Notes: a model not told the origin generated them from the letters alone. DNA of 64,000 nt from an uncultured Christensenellaceae bacterium (GCA_910587685.1 CAJUMY010000002.1:124001-188000), one strand, 5' to 3'. Shown: positions 1 to 8,809, counted from the first letter of the stretch. Numbers and translations are program-made.

Positions 1-1065
1 GTCTATCCGAGTACGGAGAGCGAACTTAGCGCGATACAGAAGTACGCGAAGAAGAGGAACATAACGCTCGTTACGGTCTCCGCGCTTATACCGATAGAAG
101 TCGGCAAGAAGACGGTGGCTGTCGACCTTACGAAGAATTACAACAGATTGCGAGCTTTCAGCGAGGTCGATTCGTACGTCACGGTGGAGAGCGGTATGTA
201 TTTGACCGCGCTTGAGAATATCATCAACAACGCTTCCGACAGCTTCAGAGATTATCGGGTCGTCGGCAAATACACTGTCGGACATTTTCCGCTCGAGTAC
301 GAAGAGTGCAGCGTTCTCGACTGCGTGAACGGCGTTAAATACGGCAGCGAATCGTGTTATTACGGTAGTTTCGACGATATAGTTATCGAGAAGGAATACG
401 TTTGCGTTGACGGCGAGACGCGTCTTGAATACGAGGAAGGAGCGATACTAAGCAGCGTAAAACTCAAAATGAGGAAGTTCTATCCCGAGAACAGATTCGG
501 TTTCAGCTTTATGTTCAGAACGTTCCAAGAGGGACAGAACGCGCTTAGAGAGATATTCGCAAAAGAAGGCGGTATTCCGCATATGATAAGGCTGTCGGGA
601 GCTAACGACACGTCTATGCTTATGAGCTATTATCACCTTACGGGAAGCGTTGTCGACGGATATTTGAAGGCGCGCAAGTATAAGGACAAGGAGAGATGTC
701 TTATGATAGGTTTCAGCGGCGGAGCGTATTCGTATTCGAGGAACGCCTACAATACCGCGAAACGTATCGCTAAGAAGTATAGAGGGATATCGCTCACGAC
801 GGTACTTGCTGATGCTTACGATGAGTCGAGATTCAACGAGATGTACGTGTTCGAGGCTCTTGCCGATTTCGGCATAATTGCCGAGAGGGAGATGAGTTTT
901 TTGCGTTGGAGCGAGATGCCGGAAAAGAATTTCGAGCTTGCCGAGGATGAAGGGACGTTCAAGAGATGCCGTATAGTTGCGCCGTCGCGTATGGGCGCGG
1001 TCGTCGAAGTCGTCACTGAGAAAAGCATACCGATGGATAAAGGCGTCAAAAAGGATAAAAAATAA
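1..1065 (+). CDS. FAD-linked oxidase (AGPS/GlcD-like), 5' end outside window
   Basis: The frame is open from base 1, so the gene starts upstream; 354 codons are visible. The first ~60 residues resemble the FAD-binding PCMH fold of the FAD_binding_4 family (STESELSAIQKYA, then VDLTKNYNRL). The C-terminal part (PENRFGFSFMFRTFQEGQNA, then IRLSGANDTSM and GFSGGAYSYS) resembles the FAD_oxidase_C half of alkyldihydroxyacetonephosphate synthase-like enzymes. The glycine-rich GGGTS-type FAD loop expected between these elements is not seen (VSALIPIEVG stands there), so flavin binding may be altered. The C-terminal His motif of true AGPS is also absent. Substrate unknown. Family assignment is by eye. 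Confidence 0.6.
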   Translation, partial: VYPSTESELSAIQKYAKKRNITLVTVSALIPIEVGKKTVAVDLTKNYNRLRAFSEVDSYVTVESGMYLTALENIINNASDSFRDYRVVGKYTVGHFPLEYEECSVLDCVNGVKYGSESCYYGSFDDIVIEKEYVCVDGETRLEYEEGAILSSVKLKMRKFYPENRFGFSFMFRTFQEGQNALREIFAKEGGIPHMIRLSGANDTSMLMSYYHLTGSVVDGYLKARKYKDKERCLMIGFSGGAYSYSRNAYNTAKRIAKKYRGISLTTVLADAYDESRFNEMYVFEALADFGIIAEREMSFLRWSEMPEKNFELAEDEGTFKRCRIVAPSRMGAVVEVVTEKSIPMDKGVKKDKK

Positions 1066-1085
1066 AAATAAAAAACCGATAAATA

Positions 1086-1127
1086 AAAAAGACTTTCGTT
1101 ACTTTGATAATACGGAAGTCTTTTTTT
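1086..1127. terminator. Bidirectional intrinsic terminator
   Basis: A 14-bp stem (left arm 1086-1099, right arm 1112-1125, one G-T pair) has an A tract on one side and a T tract on the other. It lies between two convergent genes and can serve both the FAD oxidase and the reverse-strand transporter. Confidence 0.85.
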
Positions 1128-1220
1128 GTTTCATTTGTTAAATAGCTTGTATTGGTTTTTATTTTGAAAACCTAGCGATTTTTTGTTTTGGGGAATATAA
1201 ACGTTTTTTACGTCTTGCCG

Positions 1221-2999
1221 TTAATTTGCGTTGGTCTTGCCGTTGTCGTTTCCCGTGTTGTTTATTATTTTGAAGAGTTCGCCCGTCTTATTCTTTTTGA
1301 TAACGGAAGAGGTTTTTCCGACAGCAGGTCTTGCGTACGTCTTGATACTCATCGCGATATTAGTCATATGGTCGGCGATTCGCTCGAGATTGTTGACGAG
1401 GCTTATGAATATAGCGCCGTTAGCGGGCGAGCATAGATTCTTCGTGAGCCTTTCGATATGGTTGTCGCCGAGAGCCTTTTGACATTCGTCGACGCTGTCC
1501 TCGTGCGTTTCTATTATCGGTAGGACGGTAATATCCTTGTTTTCGAACGCCTTTATGACGTTATCGTATACGAGAGACACTTTAGCGTACATATCCTTTA
1601 TCTCGTCTATTGCGACGTCGGAAAATGTCAGAGAATCTTCGAACATCGAAGACGTGTACTCCATAATATTTTCCGCGTAATCTCCGATACGCTCTATATC
1701 CGATATTACGTGATAATAGGATGCTATCTTTAATTCGTCGCGGTAGGATATATCCATGGTGGACATCTTTACGAGGTATTTGGAGATTTCCTTGTTCATG
1801 AAATTTATCTGTCTTTCGCGGCTGTTGAATTTTTCGATCTTGTCGATATTCTTAGTTAGTATCGAGGTGACTGCGAGATCGAGATTTTTCTTTGCTATGG
1901 AAGCCATGAGAAGGATCTCTTTAGTTAGCTGAGATACCGCTATCGCGGGCGTCTCCAATATACGATCGTCTATATATGTAAGTTTATTTTCAACGAATTG
2001 CTCTTCTTCGACGGACTTTGATTTCTTGTCCTTGACGAGAAATTCCGATATTTTGACGAGGTATTTAGTAGCGGGCAATAAGAGCAGCATCGTTACGACG
2101 TTAAAGAAGAGATGGAACGTCGATAGCTGGAACGTTCTATTCGGGATGAAGCCGAGGACCTTGGTCCACACTCCCATATTTTCTTCGCCGAAGGCGTTGA
2201 ATACCGACGTGAAGAATTGGGGAAGGAAGAATACGACGGCGCCGAATACGTTGAACATCAGGTGTATCACCGCGGCTCTTTTCGCGTTCGTCGACGTGCC
2301 GAACGTGGCTAAGAGTACCGTTACGCACGCGCCTATATTTACGCCTAATATTATGAATATCGATGAGTTTAGGGTAATGAGATTGGTATTCAACATTCCG
2401 AGGATGACCGCCGTCATCGCGGAAGAGCTCTGCATAAGAGCCGTGAATACTATTCCGATCAGTAAAAGAAGGAAAGGATTATTGATACTTGCAAGGAAAT
2501 TTCTTACGGGCGCGAGCGTCTGGAAGTATCCCATCGCGTCGCTCATTATTTCAAGACCGATGAATAGCATACCGAGATATGCGAGTATTGAACCTATTTT
2601 TTTGATATTCGCCTTCGCGGACATCATCATGAACGCGCCTACGCCCGCGAGCATCGCAAGGAAAAGCGTTACTTTTAGACTTTGCAGCGATACGAGGAAG
2701 CCCGTGACGGTAGTTCCTATGTTAGCGCCCATAATGATAGGGGTCGCTTGCATCAGAGTCATTATTCCCGCGTTTACGAAACCGAGTACCATGACGGTAG
2801 TTGCCGAAGAGCTTTGGATCACCGCGGTAACGGCTGTGCCGATCCCGACGCCGACTAATTTTTTATTCGATATTTTATCGAACATCTTTCGCAGTTTGCT
2901 TCCGGCGACAGCTTCGAGATTGAGACCCAAGGCGTTCATCGCTATGAGGAAGACGCCGAGGCCGCCGAAGAAGAGCAACACTCTATTGACAATATCCAT
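1221..2999 (-). CDS. Na/Pi-cotransporter II-family protein with PhoU domain
   Basis: 592 aa, reverse strand. The N-terminal ~310 residues hold about eight or more membrane segments in two inverted halves, each with the family motif QSSSA (IQSSSATTVMVLG near residue 62 and MQSSSAMTAVILG near 190). The C-terminal ~230 residues are soluble and helical and look like a PhoU domain (ASYYHVISDIERIGDYAENI). This is the usual architecture of bacterial NptA/YjbB-type sodium-phosphate symporters. The role would be phosphate movement across the cytoplasmic membrane, with the PhoU part probably regulatory. The ATG follows a GAGAGG Shine-Dalgarno. It is monocistronic with its own promoter; no Pho-regulon genes adjoin it. 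Confidence 0.92.
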   Translation of the reverse strand: MDIVNRVLLFFGGLGVFLIAMNALGLNLEAVAGSKLRKMFDKISNKKLVGVGIGTAVTAVIQSSSATTVMVLGFVNAGIMTLMQATPIIMGANIGTTVTGFLVSLQSLKVTLFLAMLAGVGAFMMMSAKANIKKIGSILAYLGMLFIGLEIMSDAMGYFQTLAPVRNFLASINNPFLLLLIGIVFTALMQSSSAMTAVILGMLNTNLITLNSSIFIILGVNIGACVTVLLATFGTSTNAKRAAVIHLMFNVFGAVVFFLPQFFTSVFNAFGEENMGVWTKVLGFIPNRTFQLSTFHLFFNVVTMLLLLPATKYLVKISEFLVKDKKSKSVEEEQFVENKLTYIDDRILETPAIAVSQLTKEILLMASIAKKNLDLAVTSILTKNIDKIEKFNSRERQINFMNKEISKYLVKMSTMDISYRDELKIASYYHVISDIERIGDYAENIMEYTSSMFEDSLTFSDVAIDEIKDMYAKVSLVYDNVIKAFENKDITVLPIIETHEDSVDECQKALGDNHIERLTKNLCSPANGAIFISLVNNLERIADHMTNIAMSIKTYARPAVGKTSSVIKKNKTGELFKIINNTGNDNGKTNAN

Positions 3000-3043
3000 A
3001 AATACCTCTCGTGTTTGACTCGCATAAACGTACGGTCTATTAC

Positions 3044-3072
3044 ATTATATTGATTTTTATATATCAAGTCAA
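3044..3072 (-). promoter_or_regulatory. Sigma-70-type promoter for the Na/Pi transporter
   Basis: On the reverse strand TTGACT (3072-3067) and TATAAT (3049-3044) are separated by exactly 17 bp, about 45 bp upstream of the transporter ATG. Confidence 0.7.
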
Positions 3073-3122
3073 ACGCATTGCTTGCATTTAGGGTCAATTT
3101 CGGCAAATTTTCGAAAAACGGC

Positions 3123-3151
3123 TTGTAACAAAGGTAAAATTAAGCTATAAT
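3123..3151 (+). promoter_or_regulatory. polA operon promoter
   Basis: TTGTAA (3123-3128), a 17-bp spacer and TATAAT (3146-3151), 18 bp before the polA start codon. The implied leader is very short (about 10 nt). Confidence 0.6.
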
Positions 3152-3168
3152 TAATAGCGGAGGACATT

Positions 3169-5730
3169 ATGGAAGAAAGACTTGTTTTACTCGATTCTAA
3201 CTCGCTTGCGAACAGAGCGTTTTACGCGCTTCCGCCGATGATAACCAAGGACGGGCTCTTCACGAACGCCGTTTACGGTTATCTCAATATGCTGATAAAG
3301 ATAATATCGGAGATAAAGCCGACGCATATCGTGGCGACTTTCGACGTGCACGCTCCGACGTTCAGAAAGAGTATGTACGACGAATATAAAGCTCAGCGTA
3401 AACCGATGCCCGACGAGCTCCGCATGCAAATGCCGTGTATCAAAGAGCTTCTCGCGGCTATGAATATCGCCATTGTGGAGAAAGAGGGTTATGAAGCGGA
3501 CGACGTTATAGGCACGCTGTCTAAAGACGCTAAAAATACCTATATCATCACGGGTGACAGGGATTCTCTCCAGCTTGTCAGCGACAACACTACCGTATGG
3601 CTCACGAAGAAAGGAATAACCGAAGTCGTCGAGTATACTCCCGAAAGGCTCAAGGAAGACGGACTCGTTCCGTCCGGTATAATAGATCTCAAAGCTCTTA
3701 TGGGAGACAAATCGGATAATATTCCCGGCGTCCCCGGCGTCGGCGAAAAGACGGCTATGGGACTCATTGCGGAATACGGCGATTTGGACGGAGTATATAA
3801 GAATCTTGATAAAATAAAGGGCAAACTGCAGGAAAAACTTCGCGATAACGAAGAGCTTGCCAGATTGTCATATAAACTTGCGACTATAGATACCAACGTT
3901 CCTCTTGACGTCAATATCGACGAGTGCAGACTGATAGATCCATTCAATCAAAATAGCCGAAAAGTAATGGAAAGACTTAATTTCAAGTCTGTCTTGCAGC
4001 GGCTCGAGTTCACCGACGAAGGCGGCGAAAATGTTTCAAGCGACGACTTGGACGGGAAAGACTGCGAGAGCGTAGAGGTCGATAACATTGCAGAACTTAA
4101 GAAAACGCTTAGCGTAAACGGCGGAGAGATAGCCGTTTACGTTGGCAATACTATCGAGTTTGCGTTTGACGGGAAGCGTAACTACCGCGTTAAACTTGCC
4201 GAAGGATTTTTGGACGACGGAATAAACTACGGCGAGGCTCTTTTAGAGATCGCAAAGGTTCTCGGAAACAGATCCGTTAAAAAATACGTCTACGACGTAA
4301 AGGGTCTCATGCAGACTATGAATAGAGAGTCGAGACCCGTCGCCGTCGAGAACGCCGACGATATTCTCATCAAGGCGTATCTCGTAGATTCCAATATCAA
4401 CTATAGAGATATATACGAGCTGTTATCCGCTTACAGTATATCGGATAAAGAGATCGCGTCGTCCATGTTTAGGTTAGACAAAGAAATTTCCCTGCAAATG
4501 TCTGAAAGTCTATATGAGCTATATAAAAATATAGAACTACCGCTCGCATATCTTCTATACGATATGGAGATCAGCGGATTTGCAGTCGATAGGGATATGC
4601 TCGAAAGTTTGAGAGAGGACTTCAGACGACGCGTGACGGAGCTTTCGGATGCGATAAAGAGTATAGCAGGTAAAGACTTTAACGTCAATTCTCCGAAACA
4701 GCTCGGCGAAGTGTTGTTTGTAGATTTGGGACTTAAAGGCGGTAAAAAGACTAAGAGCGGATATTCGACGAATATAGAGACTCTCAGCGGACTCGTTGAC
4801 AAGCACCCTATCGTTCCCATTATTCTGAAATACCGAGACGTGCAGAAGATACTCTCGACGTATCTCGACGGTATGGAAGGCGCTATCTCTAAAGACGGCA
4901 GGATCAGGACTTCGTTCAGACAGACCGTTACGGCTACGGGACGGCTTTCGTCCACTGAACCTAATCTTCAAAATCTTCCGGTAAGAAAGCCCGAGGGGAG
5001 GATAATAAGAAAGATGTTCGTCTCAAGCGACGGCAGGAAACTCGTATGCGCGGACTATTCGCAGATAGAGCTGAGGCTGATGGCTCATTTTTCGGGCGAC
5101 GAGACGCTCATCAAGGCGTTTAACGACGGAGTCGATATCCATACTCTCACCGCATCGAAGGTGTACGGCGTCGATCCGAGTATCGTATCTAAGGACATGA
5201 GACGAAGCGCGAAAGCCGTTAATTTCGGGATAATATACGGAATTTCCGATTTCGGGCTGGCGAGCGATTTGGGTATTTCGACTCGCGAAGCGAAGGCGTT
5301 CATTGAAAAATATTTCGAAACCTACCCTAAAGTTAAAGAATATATGGATAATATCGTCGCCGTTGCCAAAGAGCAAGGTTACGTGGAAACGATATGTCAT
5401 AGAGTGAGAAAGATCCCCGAACTCAAAGCGTCTAATTATAATACCAGATCGTTTGGAGAAAGGGTCGCTATGAATACGCCGCTTCAGGGAAGCGCCAGCG
5501 ATATTATAAAACTTGCGATGCTGAGCGTGGATAAGGCTCTAAAAGACGGCGGATATAAGGCTAAGCTCATTATGCAGGTGCACGACGAACTCATTATCGA
5601 CACGCCGACTGAAGAAGTTGCCGCCGTGGAAAAGATGTTAAAAGACGCTATGGAGAATGTCGTCTCTTTGAAAGTCAAACTTGTAGCCGACGTAAGTCAC
5701 GGCGATAATTGGTTGGAGGCTAAGGAGTGA
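3169..5730 (+). CDS. polA: DNA polymerase I
   Basis: 853 aa. Domain order: 5' nuclease (residues ~1-285, with the helix-hairpin-helix GVPGVGEKTA), a degenerate 3'-5' exonuclease-like middle (~310-470), and an A-family polymerase (~480-853). Polymerase motif A DYSQIELR lies near residue 629, motif B RRSAKAVNFGIIYG near 679 and motif C VHDE near 804. The acidic metal-binding residues of an active proofreading exonuclease (a DxE-type motif) are not visible in the middle domain, as in many Gram-positive PolA proteins. It fills gaps in repair and Okazaki fragment processing. First gene of a polA-coaE-lytic transglycosylase run; GGAGGA precedes the ATG. Confidence 0.98.
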   Translation: MEERLVLLDSNSLANRAFYALPPMITKDGLFTNAVYGYLNMLIKIISEIKPTHIVATFDVHAPTFRKSMYDEYKAQRKPMPDELRMQMPCIKELLAAMNIAIVEKEGYEADDVIGTLSKDAKNTYIITGDRDSLQLVSDNTTVWLTKKGITEVVEYTPERLKEDGLVPSGIIDLKALMGDKSDNIPGVPGVGEKTAMGLIAEYGDLDGVYKNLDKIKGKLQEKLRDNEELARLSYKLATIDTNVPLDVNIDECRLIDPFNQNSRKVMERLNFKSVLQRLEFTDEGGENVSSDDLDGKDCESVEVDNIAELKKTLSVNGGEIAVYVGNTIEFAFDGKRNYRVKLAEGFLDDGINYGEALLEIAKVLGNRSVKKYVYDVKGLMQTMNRESRPVAVENADDILIKAYLVDSNINYRDIYELLSAYSISDKEIASSMFRLDKEISLQMSESLYELYKNIELPLAYLLYDMEISGFAVDRDMLESLREDFRRRVTELSDAIKSIAGKDFNVNSPKQLGEVLFVDLGLKGGKKTKSGYSTNIETLSGLVDKHPIVPIILKYRDVQKILSTYLDGMEGAISKDGRIRTSFRQTVTATGRLSSTEPNLQNLPVRKPEGRIIRKMFVSSDGRKLVCADYSQIELRLMAHFSGDETLIKAFNDGVDIHTLTASKVYGVDPSIVSKDMRRSAKAVNFGIIYGISDFGLASDLGISTREAKAFIEKYFETYPKVKEYMDNIVAVAKEQGYVETICHRVRKIPELKASNYNTRSFGERVAMNTPLQGSASDIIKLAMLSVDKALKDGGYKAKLIMQVHDELIIDTPTEEVAAVEKMLKDAMENVVSLKVKLVADVSHGDNWLEAKE

Positions 5731-6308
5731 AGAGGATCGTAGCGATAACGGGCGGGATAGGAAGCGGAAAGAGCGCCGTTCTCGGATTTGTAAAAGATAT
5801 GGGTTTTCAGACATTGTCCGCCGATGATGCGAACAGACGGCTTCTTTGCGATCCCGAATATCTTTCGCGGCTTGAAGAGCTGTTCCCCGACGCGTTTATA
5901 GGCGGAGTTTTTGACAGGGCGAAACTTGCCGACATCGTATTTAACGACGATAATGAAAGATTAAAACTTAATTCGCTTGCTCACGGCTGTATCGGAGATA
6001 TCATACGCCGCGAGATAGATAGGGTAGACGGCGTTATTTTTGTCGAAGTGCCGTTGCTTATCGAAAGCGGACTTATTGATATTTTCGACGATATAATTGT
6101 CGTTACCTCGCCGAAGAGCGTAAGGGTGAAGAGAGTCGAGGCTCGCGACGGGGTTTGCGAGGATAAAGTATTGAAGAGGATGAACGTTCAGACTGACGAC
6201 GAAACGCTCGCGTCTTTTGCTACTTACGTCATAGAGAACGATTCGACGCTTGACGAATTGCGAGAGAAGGTAACGACGGTCAAAAACAGTATCGTTCAAA
6301 AAATGTAA
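5727..6308 (+). CDS. coaE: Dephospho-CoA kinase
   Basis: 193 aa. Catalyses the last step of coenzyme A synthesis, ATP-dependent phosphorylation of dephospho-CoA. The P-loop GGIGSGKS lies at residues 9-16, followed by the family-typical SADDANRRLL and the lid-domain segment FVEVPLLIESG. Length is normal for CoaE. The GTG start overlaps the polA stop codon by 4 nt, which suggests translational coupling; GGAGG nine bases upstream supports this start. polA-coaE adjacency is common in Bacillota. Confidence 0.96.
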   Translation: MKRIVAITGGIGSGKSAVLGFVKDMGFQTLSADDANRRLLCDPEYLSRLEELFPDAFIGGVFDRAKLADIVFNDDNERLKLNSLAHGCIGDIIRREIDRVDGVIFVEVPLLIESGLIDIFDDIIVVTSPKSVRVKRVEARDGVCEDKVLKRMNVQTDDETLASFATYVIENDSTLDELREKVTTVKNSIVQKM

Positions 6309-6357
6309 ATAGTTATACGTTTAGAATACAATGTTGAAATCAACATAAAATAGCTAT

Positions 6358-6921
6358 ATGAAGAAGTCCCTTTATATAGCTGTTTTTTTATTATTGTTTT
6401 TATGCGTTGCTGTCGTTGTTGCGGCGACGTCTTTGTTTTGCCTGTATCCAAAAGATCATAGGGAGACGGTATCAAAATACGCGCGCGAACGCGGTATCGA
6501 CGAGTCGCTTGTTTATGCTGTGATAAAGTGCGAGAGCGGATTCAAGATAGACGCCGTATCCCGAAAGGGCGCCGTGGGTCTGATGCAGATAATGCCCAAA
6601 ACGGCGGAGTGGATAGCTAAAAGGGAAGGGATAGGGGATATAGCGAACGCTTTGACCGATCCCGACGTTAATATCAAAATAGGGACGCTTTATCTGAAAT
6701 ATCTCCTTGACAAATACGGTAACGACCTTATAGAGGCCCTTTCCGCGTATAATGCGGGAGAAGGGAATATTGATAGGTTAAAACGCGAAATTATCGCAAA
6801 AAACGGCAATATAAACGTGAAGCTCACGCTGGAGGACATAAACTATAAAGAAACGTATAATTACGTCAAAAGGGTGTTGAAATCTCAAGATATGTATAGA
6901 AAACTGTATAATTTAGAATAA
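6358..6921 (+). CDS. Membrane-anchored lytic transglycosylase (SLT domain)
   Basis: 187 aa. An N-terminal hydrophobic segment (residues ~5-28) is a membrane anchor or uncleaved signal. The SLT domain follows, with the catalytic glutamate in KCES (E59), then GLMQIMP (~74-80) and the SAYNAGEGN motif. It cleaves the MurNAc-GlcNAc bond of peptidoglycan outside the membrane, leaving anhydro-MurNAc ends. It follows coaE after 49 bp without an obvious promoter, so it is probably the last gene of the polA operon. The stop is followed by AT-rich sequence. Confidence 0.93.
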   Translation: MKKSLYIAVFLLLFLCVAVVVAATSLFCLYPKDHRETVSKYARERGIDESLVYAVIKCESGFKIDAVSRKGAVGLMQIMPKTAEWIAKREGIGDIANALTDPDVNIKIGTLYLKYLLDKYGNDLIEALSAYNAGEGNIDRLKREIIAKNGNINVKLTLEDINYKETYNYVKRVLKSQDMYRKLYNLE

Positions 6922-7243
6922 TAGTATTATGAATTAAGTTGATATTTATAATAATTTACTGTAAAATATATAATATTTTACTTATTTTGATACAATAATC
7001 GTTATTGTTATATTATTGCGATATATAAATATTTTGATTCGTAATCGTTGATTTTCGCAAATTTTTATTAAATATTTAATGCCTCGAAACAATAGGTATC
7101 AGTTGGTATCAATGAGAAAATAGCATTTGGAGACGTCGTAGAATTGCTTCTATCATATGGATATACAAATAAGGTTTTTTCGCGCTGACGATTTTGGACG
7201 ATAAAAAAATTTAAGAAAAAATAAATAAACTTATAAAAATTAA
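6922..7243. other. AT-rich intergenic region
   Basis: No gene seen. A perfect AU-only inverted repeat at 6961-6981 (GTAAAATAT/ATATTTTAC) could be a weak terminator for the transglycosylase operon. The rest is AT-rich with no other structure that I can support. Confidence 0.4.
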
Positions 7244-7272
7244 TTGACAGCAAAGAAAAAATGTAATATTAT
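7244..7272 (+). promoter_or_regulatory. tRNA-Leu promoter
   Basis: TTGACA (7244-7249), a 17-bp spacer and TATTAT (7267-7272), 20 bp before the tRNA 5' end; strong near-consensus spacing as expected for a stable RNA. Confidence 0.8.
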
Positions 7273-7292
7273 AGTCATACAAATCAAGATAT

Positions 7293-7375
7293 GCGGTCAT
7301 GGCGGAATTGGCAGACGCGTACGTTTGAGGGGCGTATGGGAGACCGTCCGGGTTCAAGTCCCGGTGATCGCACCA
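7293..7375 (+). tRNA. tRNA-Leu (anticodon GAG)
   Basis: 83 nt including an encoded CCA. The acceptor stem GCGGTCA pairs with TGATCGC (one G-T pair). The anticodon stem TACGT/GCGTA flanks the loop TTGAGGG, giving anticodon GAG. The T arm is CCGGG-TTCAAGT-CCCGG. A short variable arm lies between the anticodon and T arms. It has its own promoter and terminator. Confidence 0.96.
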
Positions 7376-7379
7376 AAAT

Positions 7380-7418
7380 ATCGGTAAATTCATTAAGAGT
7401 GAGTTTACCGATTTTTTT
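7380..7418 (+). terminator. tRNA-Leu terminator
   Basis: 9-bp perfect stem ATCGGTAAA/TTTACCGAT (7380-7388 with 7404-7412) followed by a run of T, starting five bases after the tRNA CCA. Confidence 0.9.
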
Positions 7419-7507
7419 ATTTTTTTGTCATGAATCGAACGAATCGGTTTGAACGTATGTTAATCTTTATACGTCGGCGAGTATCGTCCGAATTATGTAT
7501 TGATATG

Positions 7508-7548
7508 AATAGAGGCGATCGCGGCTTTTTGTTGCGGTCGTCTCTATT
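7508..7548. other. Long hairpin in intergenic DNA
   Basis: A ~15-bp stem (AATAGAGGCGATCGC with GCGGTCGTCTCTATT, two G-T pairs) around a T-rich loop, without a trailing T run. Function is unknown; it could be a decayed terminator or an RNA element ahead of the small-gene cluster at 7625. Confidence 0.45.
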
Positions 7549-7624
7549 GGTTAGAAGGTGGGTGAGATATGGCGTGATCGATAGCAATTCTAATAAGCGA
7601 TAATATTAAATGAGGAGGAGATCA

Positions 7625-7768
7625 GTGAGAGATTTTGAAGACGCGAAGAGAGAGGTAATAGAGTTATTTGCAACGAGTAGGTGGGTGGGATGGATACACG
7701 ATGGGTTCAGACCTGCGTATACGGATAAAGAAAAGGAGGATAATAGAGTTTTATCAGATGAAATGTGA
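7625..7768 (+). CDS. 47-aa hypothetical protein
   Basis: GTG-initiated ORF with a strong GAGGAGG Shine-Dalgarno just upstream; it ends in TGA at 7766. The product begins MRDFEDAKREVIELF and is polar, with an aromatic centre (RWVGWIHDGF). I do not recognise it. It overlaps the start of the following DUF6883-like reading frame, which suggests coupled translation in one accessory cluster. It could be a remnant, because the next gene is frameshifted. Confidence 0.5.
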   Translation: MRDFEDAKREVIELFATSRWVGWIHDGFRPAYTDKEKEDNRVLSDEM

Positions 7769-8223
7769 GAAAGCATTGCAGCATATGTTTGAATATCAAC
7801 GGCTGTTGTTTTCCTGAGAACAATATGCCGAAGTATTTGCTTCATCCGCATTGCCACTGTTTTATTGTTCCGGTATATGATTTGACCGTAAGGGCTGAAT
7901 GTTATATAGCCAAGTTTAGTGACTATATTTTCCATCCTACACGGAATAGAGGTAAAAAAGCATTGTACGAGGGATGGGGATATGATATAATAGACTCAAA
8001 GTGGTTACAGTCTGAGTTTATATCGCAAGCGACGCAAAAATATGCGGTCGGAGATTTTGAACTAGGACTCATTAACGAATACGGTCAACGGATAAGTATA
8101 AGGATAATAATTCCGAGGAAATACAGGATAGGTGCGTTAAGCATTATTACGGGTTGGATGGTTTATCCCGACGGGTTGATAAAATTGGTGACGCCTTACG
8201 CGGGGCATGATTTTATCATGTGA
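7758..8223 (+). pseudogene. DUF6883-like protein, probable frameshift
   Basis: Two frames together give one sensible ~154-aa protein. Frame A starts at ATG 7758 and reads MKCEKALQHMFEYQRLLF before a TGA. Frame B carries on with PENNMPKYLLHPHCHCF and runs to 8223. Removing one T from the TTTT run at 7809-7812 joins them. The C-terminal part (INEYGQRISIR, then TGWMVYPDGLIKLVTPYAG) resembles the DUF6883 domain, found among small accessory and toxin-associated proteins; that match is from memory. Alternatively GTG 7765 starts an unbroken 152-aa ORF, but its first 16 residues (RKHCSICLNINGCC) look like a shifted frame. No catalytic residues can be named. Confidence 0.55.
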
Positions 8224-8277
8224 AATATCGAGTGATTTTGATCGTATAGTATATAATATCATAAAGGAGGACGTATT

Positions 8278-8478
8278 TTGAAAGAATACAGCAGAGTAAG
8301 ATTGATAGTCGAAAAGGAAGAGTATGCTAAGTACGGCGTACATAAGGGAATGGACGGTTGGATATGCGGTCCGATATGCGGCAGAGATATTTACGTATGT
8401 TTCGATCAAGACGGTCCGCTGCCTAATATTGCCGATATTCATATCAGAGAGGAAGATCTCGAAGTAGTGATAGAATAA
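8278..8478 (+). CDS. Small SH3-like accessory protein, copy 1
   Basis: 66 aa, TTG start after AAGGAGG. The product (KEYSRVRLIVEKEEYAKYG, then GMDGWICGPICG and VCFDQDG) has the look of a small beta-barrel of the DUF4926/KOW-SH3 type. It is closely related to the gene right after it, so the two are a tandem duplication. Proteins of this kind often sit beside polymorphic-toxin genes and may act as immunity proteins, but no full-length toxin is present here, so that role is inference only. Confidence 0.7.
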   Translation: MKEYSRVRLIVEKEEYAKYGVHKGMDGWICGPICGRDIYVCFDQDGPLPNIADIHIREEDLEVVIE

Positions 8479-8525
8479 AAATAATGATGTAATTTAATTA
8501 AATAGTAAGTTTGGGAGGGATATTG

Positions 8526-8732
8526 ATGAAAGAATATGATAGAGTGAGATTGATAGTCGAAAAGGAAAAATACGTTAAGTACGGCGTACATAAGGGAATG
8601 GATGGTTGGATATGCGATCCGAGAAATATTGACGGATGTTGGCTCGTATGTTTCGATCAAGACGGTCCGCTGCCGAATATTGCAGATATTGCAGTGAAAG
8701 AAGAAGATCTCGAAGTAATGATGGGAATATGA
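8526..8732 (+). CDS. Small SH3-like accessory protein, copy 2
   Basis: 68 aa. The ATG at 8526 is chosen because it aligns with the first residues of copy 1 (MKEY) and follows GGGAGG; a TTG at 8511 lies inside that Shine-Dalgarno. It shares long identical runs with copy 1 at both DNA and protein level (GVHKGMDGWIC, CFDQDGPLPNIADI, EEDLEV) but differs in the middle (DPRNIDGCWL against GPICGRDIY). The duplication looks recent, with divergence focused on one loop. A terminator follows. Confidence 0.7.
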   Translation: MKEYDRVRLIVEKEKYVKYGVHKGMDGWICDPRNIDGCWLVCFDQDGPLPNIADIAVKEEDLEVMMGI

Positions 8733-8779
8733 AAAAATTCGTTTTTGACAACGGAGATATTTCATATTTTGTTAATGAA

Positions 8780-8809
8780 GCGAACTTGTGAAAATCGGTT
8801 CGCATTTTT
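8780..8809 (+). terminator. Terminator after the SH3-like pair
   Basis: 6-bp stem GCGAAC/GTTCGC (8780-8785 with 8798-8803) followed by ATTTTTG. Confidence 0.65.

Noticed and set aside
2026..3018. 330-aa open frame antisense to the Na/Pi transporter
   Set aside because: It mirrors a long well-supported membrane gene, has no ribosome site and no family-like sequence; a codon-bias shadow.
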